This document shows positions 6,615 to 6,674 of a DNA stretch of 6,674 nt, piece by piece (the stretch's first letter is position 1; each line of letters opens with the position of its first letter). The notes beneath the pieces are model-generated. The model worked only from the letters and a program-made list of their open reading frames with translations, did no database searches and had not been told where the DNA came from. Source of the stretch: Clostridium_AD sp047624165. Its GTDB lineage: Bacteria > Bacillota > Clostridia > Clostridiales > Clostridiaceae. The position numbers were made by a program, and so were the translations under genes. The stretch covers positions 1 to 6,674 of the forward strand of contig JBLHPD010000244.1 in assembly GCA_047624165.1 (NCBI GenBank), written 5' to 3'.

Positions 6615-6644
6615 AAAGGATTTTGGGTCATCAATGTCGAATAT
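6615..6644 (+). promoter_or_regulatory. Sigma-H-type promoter with overlapping Spo0A box
   Basis: AAAGGATTT (6615-6623) fits the sigma-H -35 consensus RNAGGAWWW, and GTCGAATAT (6636-6644) fits the -10 consensus RNNGAATWW. The spacer is 12 bases, within the usual 11-12. In Bacillus and Clostridium, sigma-H drives transition-phase and early sporulation genes. TGTCGAA (6635-6641) also matches the Spo0A box TGNCGAA and overlaps the -10, so phosphorylated Spo0A could modulate the same promoter. This overlap may be fortuitous because the two consensus sequences share GAA. Transcription would start near 6650, and the controlled gene begins just beyond the window. Confidence 0.65.
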
Positions 6645-6669
6645 ATATAGTATACAAACTTTATAATTT

Positions 6670-6674
6670 GGAGG
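6670..6674 (+). promoter_or_regulatory. Ribosome binding site of a gene beyond the right edge
   Basis: The window ends in GGAGG, about 20 bases after the expected sigma-H transcript start. A start codon should follow within about 5-10 bases outside the window. None of the coding sequence is visible, so the product is unknown. Confidence 0.6.

Noticed and set aside
6662..6667. Perfect TATAAT near the right edge
   Set aside because: It lies two bases before the GGAGG ribosome binding site, so a transcript starting from it would lack that site, and no -35 is present.

Overview
The window looks like a chromosomal segment of a low-GC, endospore-forming Firmicute, most likely Clostridium or a close relative. 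It is very AT-rich, uses AGGAGG-type ribosome binding sites and TTG as well as ATG starts, has intrinsic hairpin terminators, and carries a near-perfect sporulation sigma-H promoter at its right edge. This assignment is inferred from sequence style, not from a marker gene.

Layout, left to right. At 1-15 (minus) are the first five codons (MFCKN) of a gene leaving the window, with a strong ribosome binding site and an extended -10 promoter; the residues suggest a small zinc-ribbon protein. A hairpin terminator at 205-234 (minus) closes the dominant gene, 286-5733 (minus). That gene encodes a 1,815-residue cytosolic signalling protein. In order it has an apparently inactive Ser/Thr kinase-like domain, a STAND/AAA ATPase, a long TPR solenoid, a GAF domain, an intact GGDEF diguanylate cyclase with a product-inhibition site, and a second GAF. 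An AT-rich divergent intergenic region (5734-6130) with two inverted repeats separates it from a small plus-strand gene at 6131-6475, a chagasin-like (MEROPS I42) cysteine-protease inhibitor without a signal peptide. Two consecutive hairpin terminators (6517-6546 and 6574-6606) follow. The window ends with a sigma-H promoter (6615-6644) and the ribosome binding site (6670-6674) of a gene just outside.

How the parts may work together. The large protein reads as a one-polypeptide signal integrator. The kinase-like and TPR parts would bind partners, the STAND ATPase would act as an ATP-driven switch, the GAF domains would sense ligands or mediate dimerisation, and the GGDEF would emit c-di-GMP. 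No operon links it to the inhibitor, which is divergently transcribed, so a functional connection between them is speculative. The right-hand gene is probably switched on at the transition to stationary phase or sporulation.
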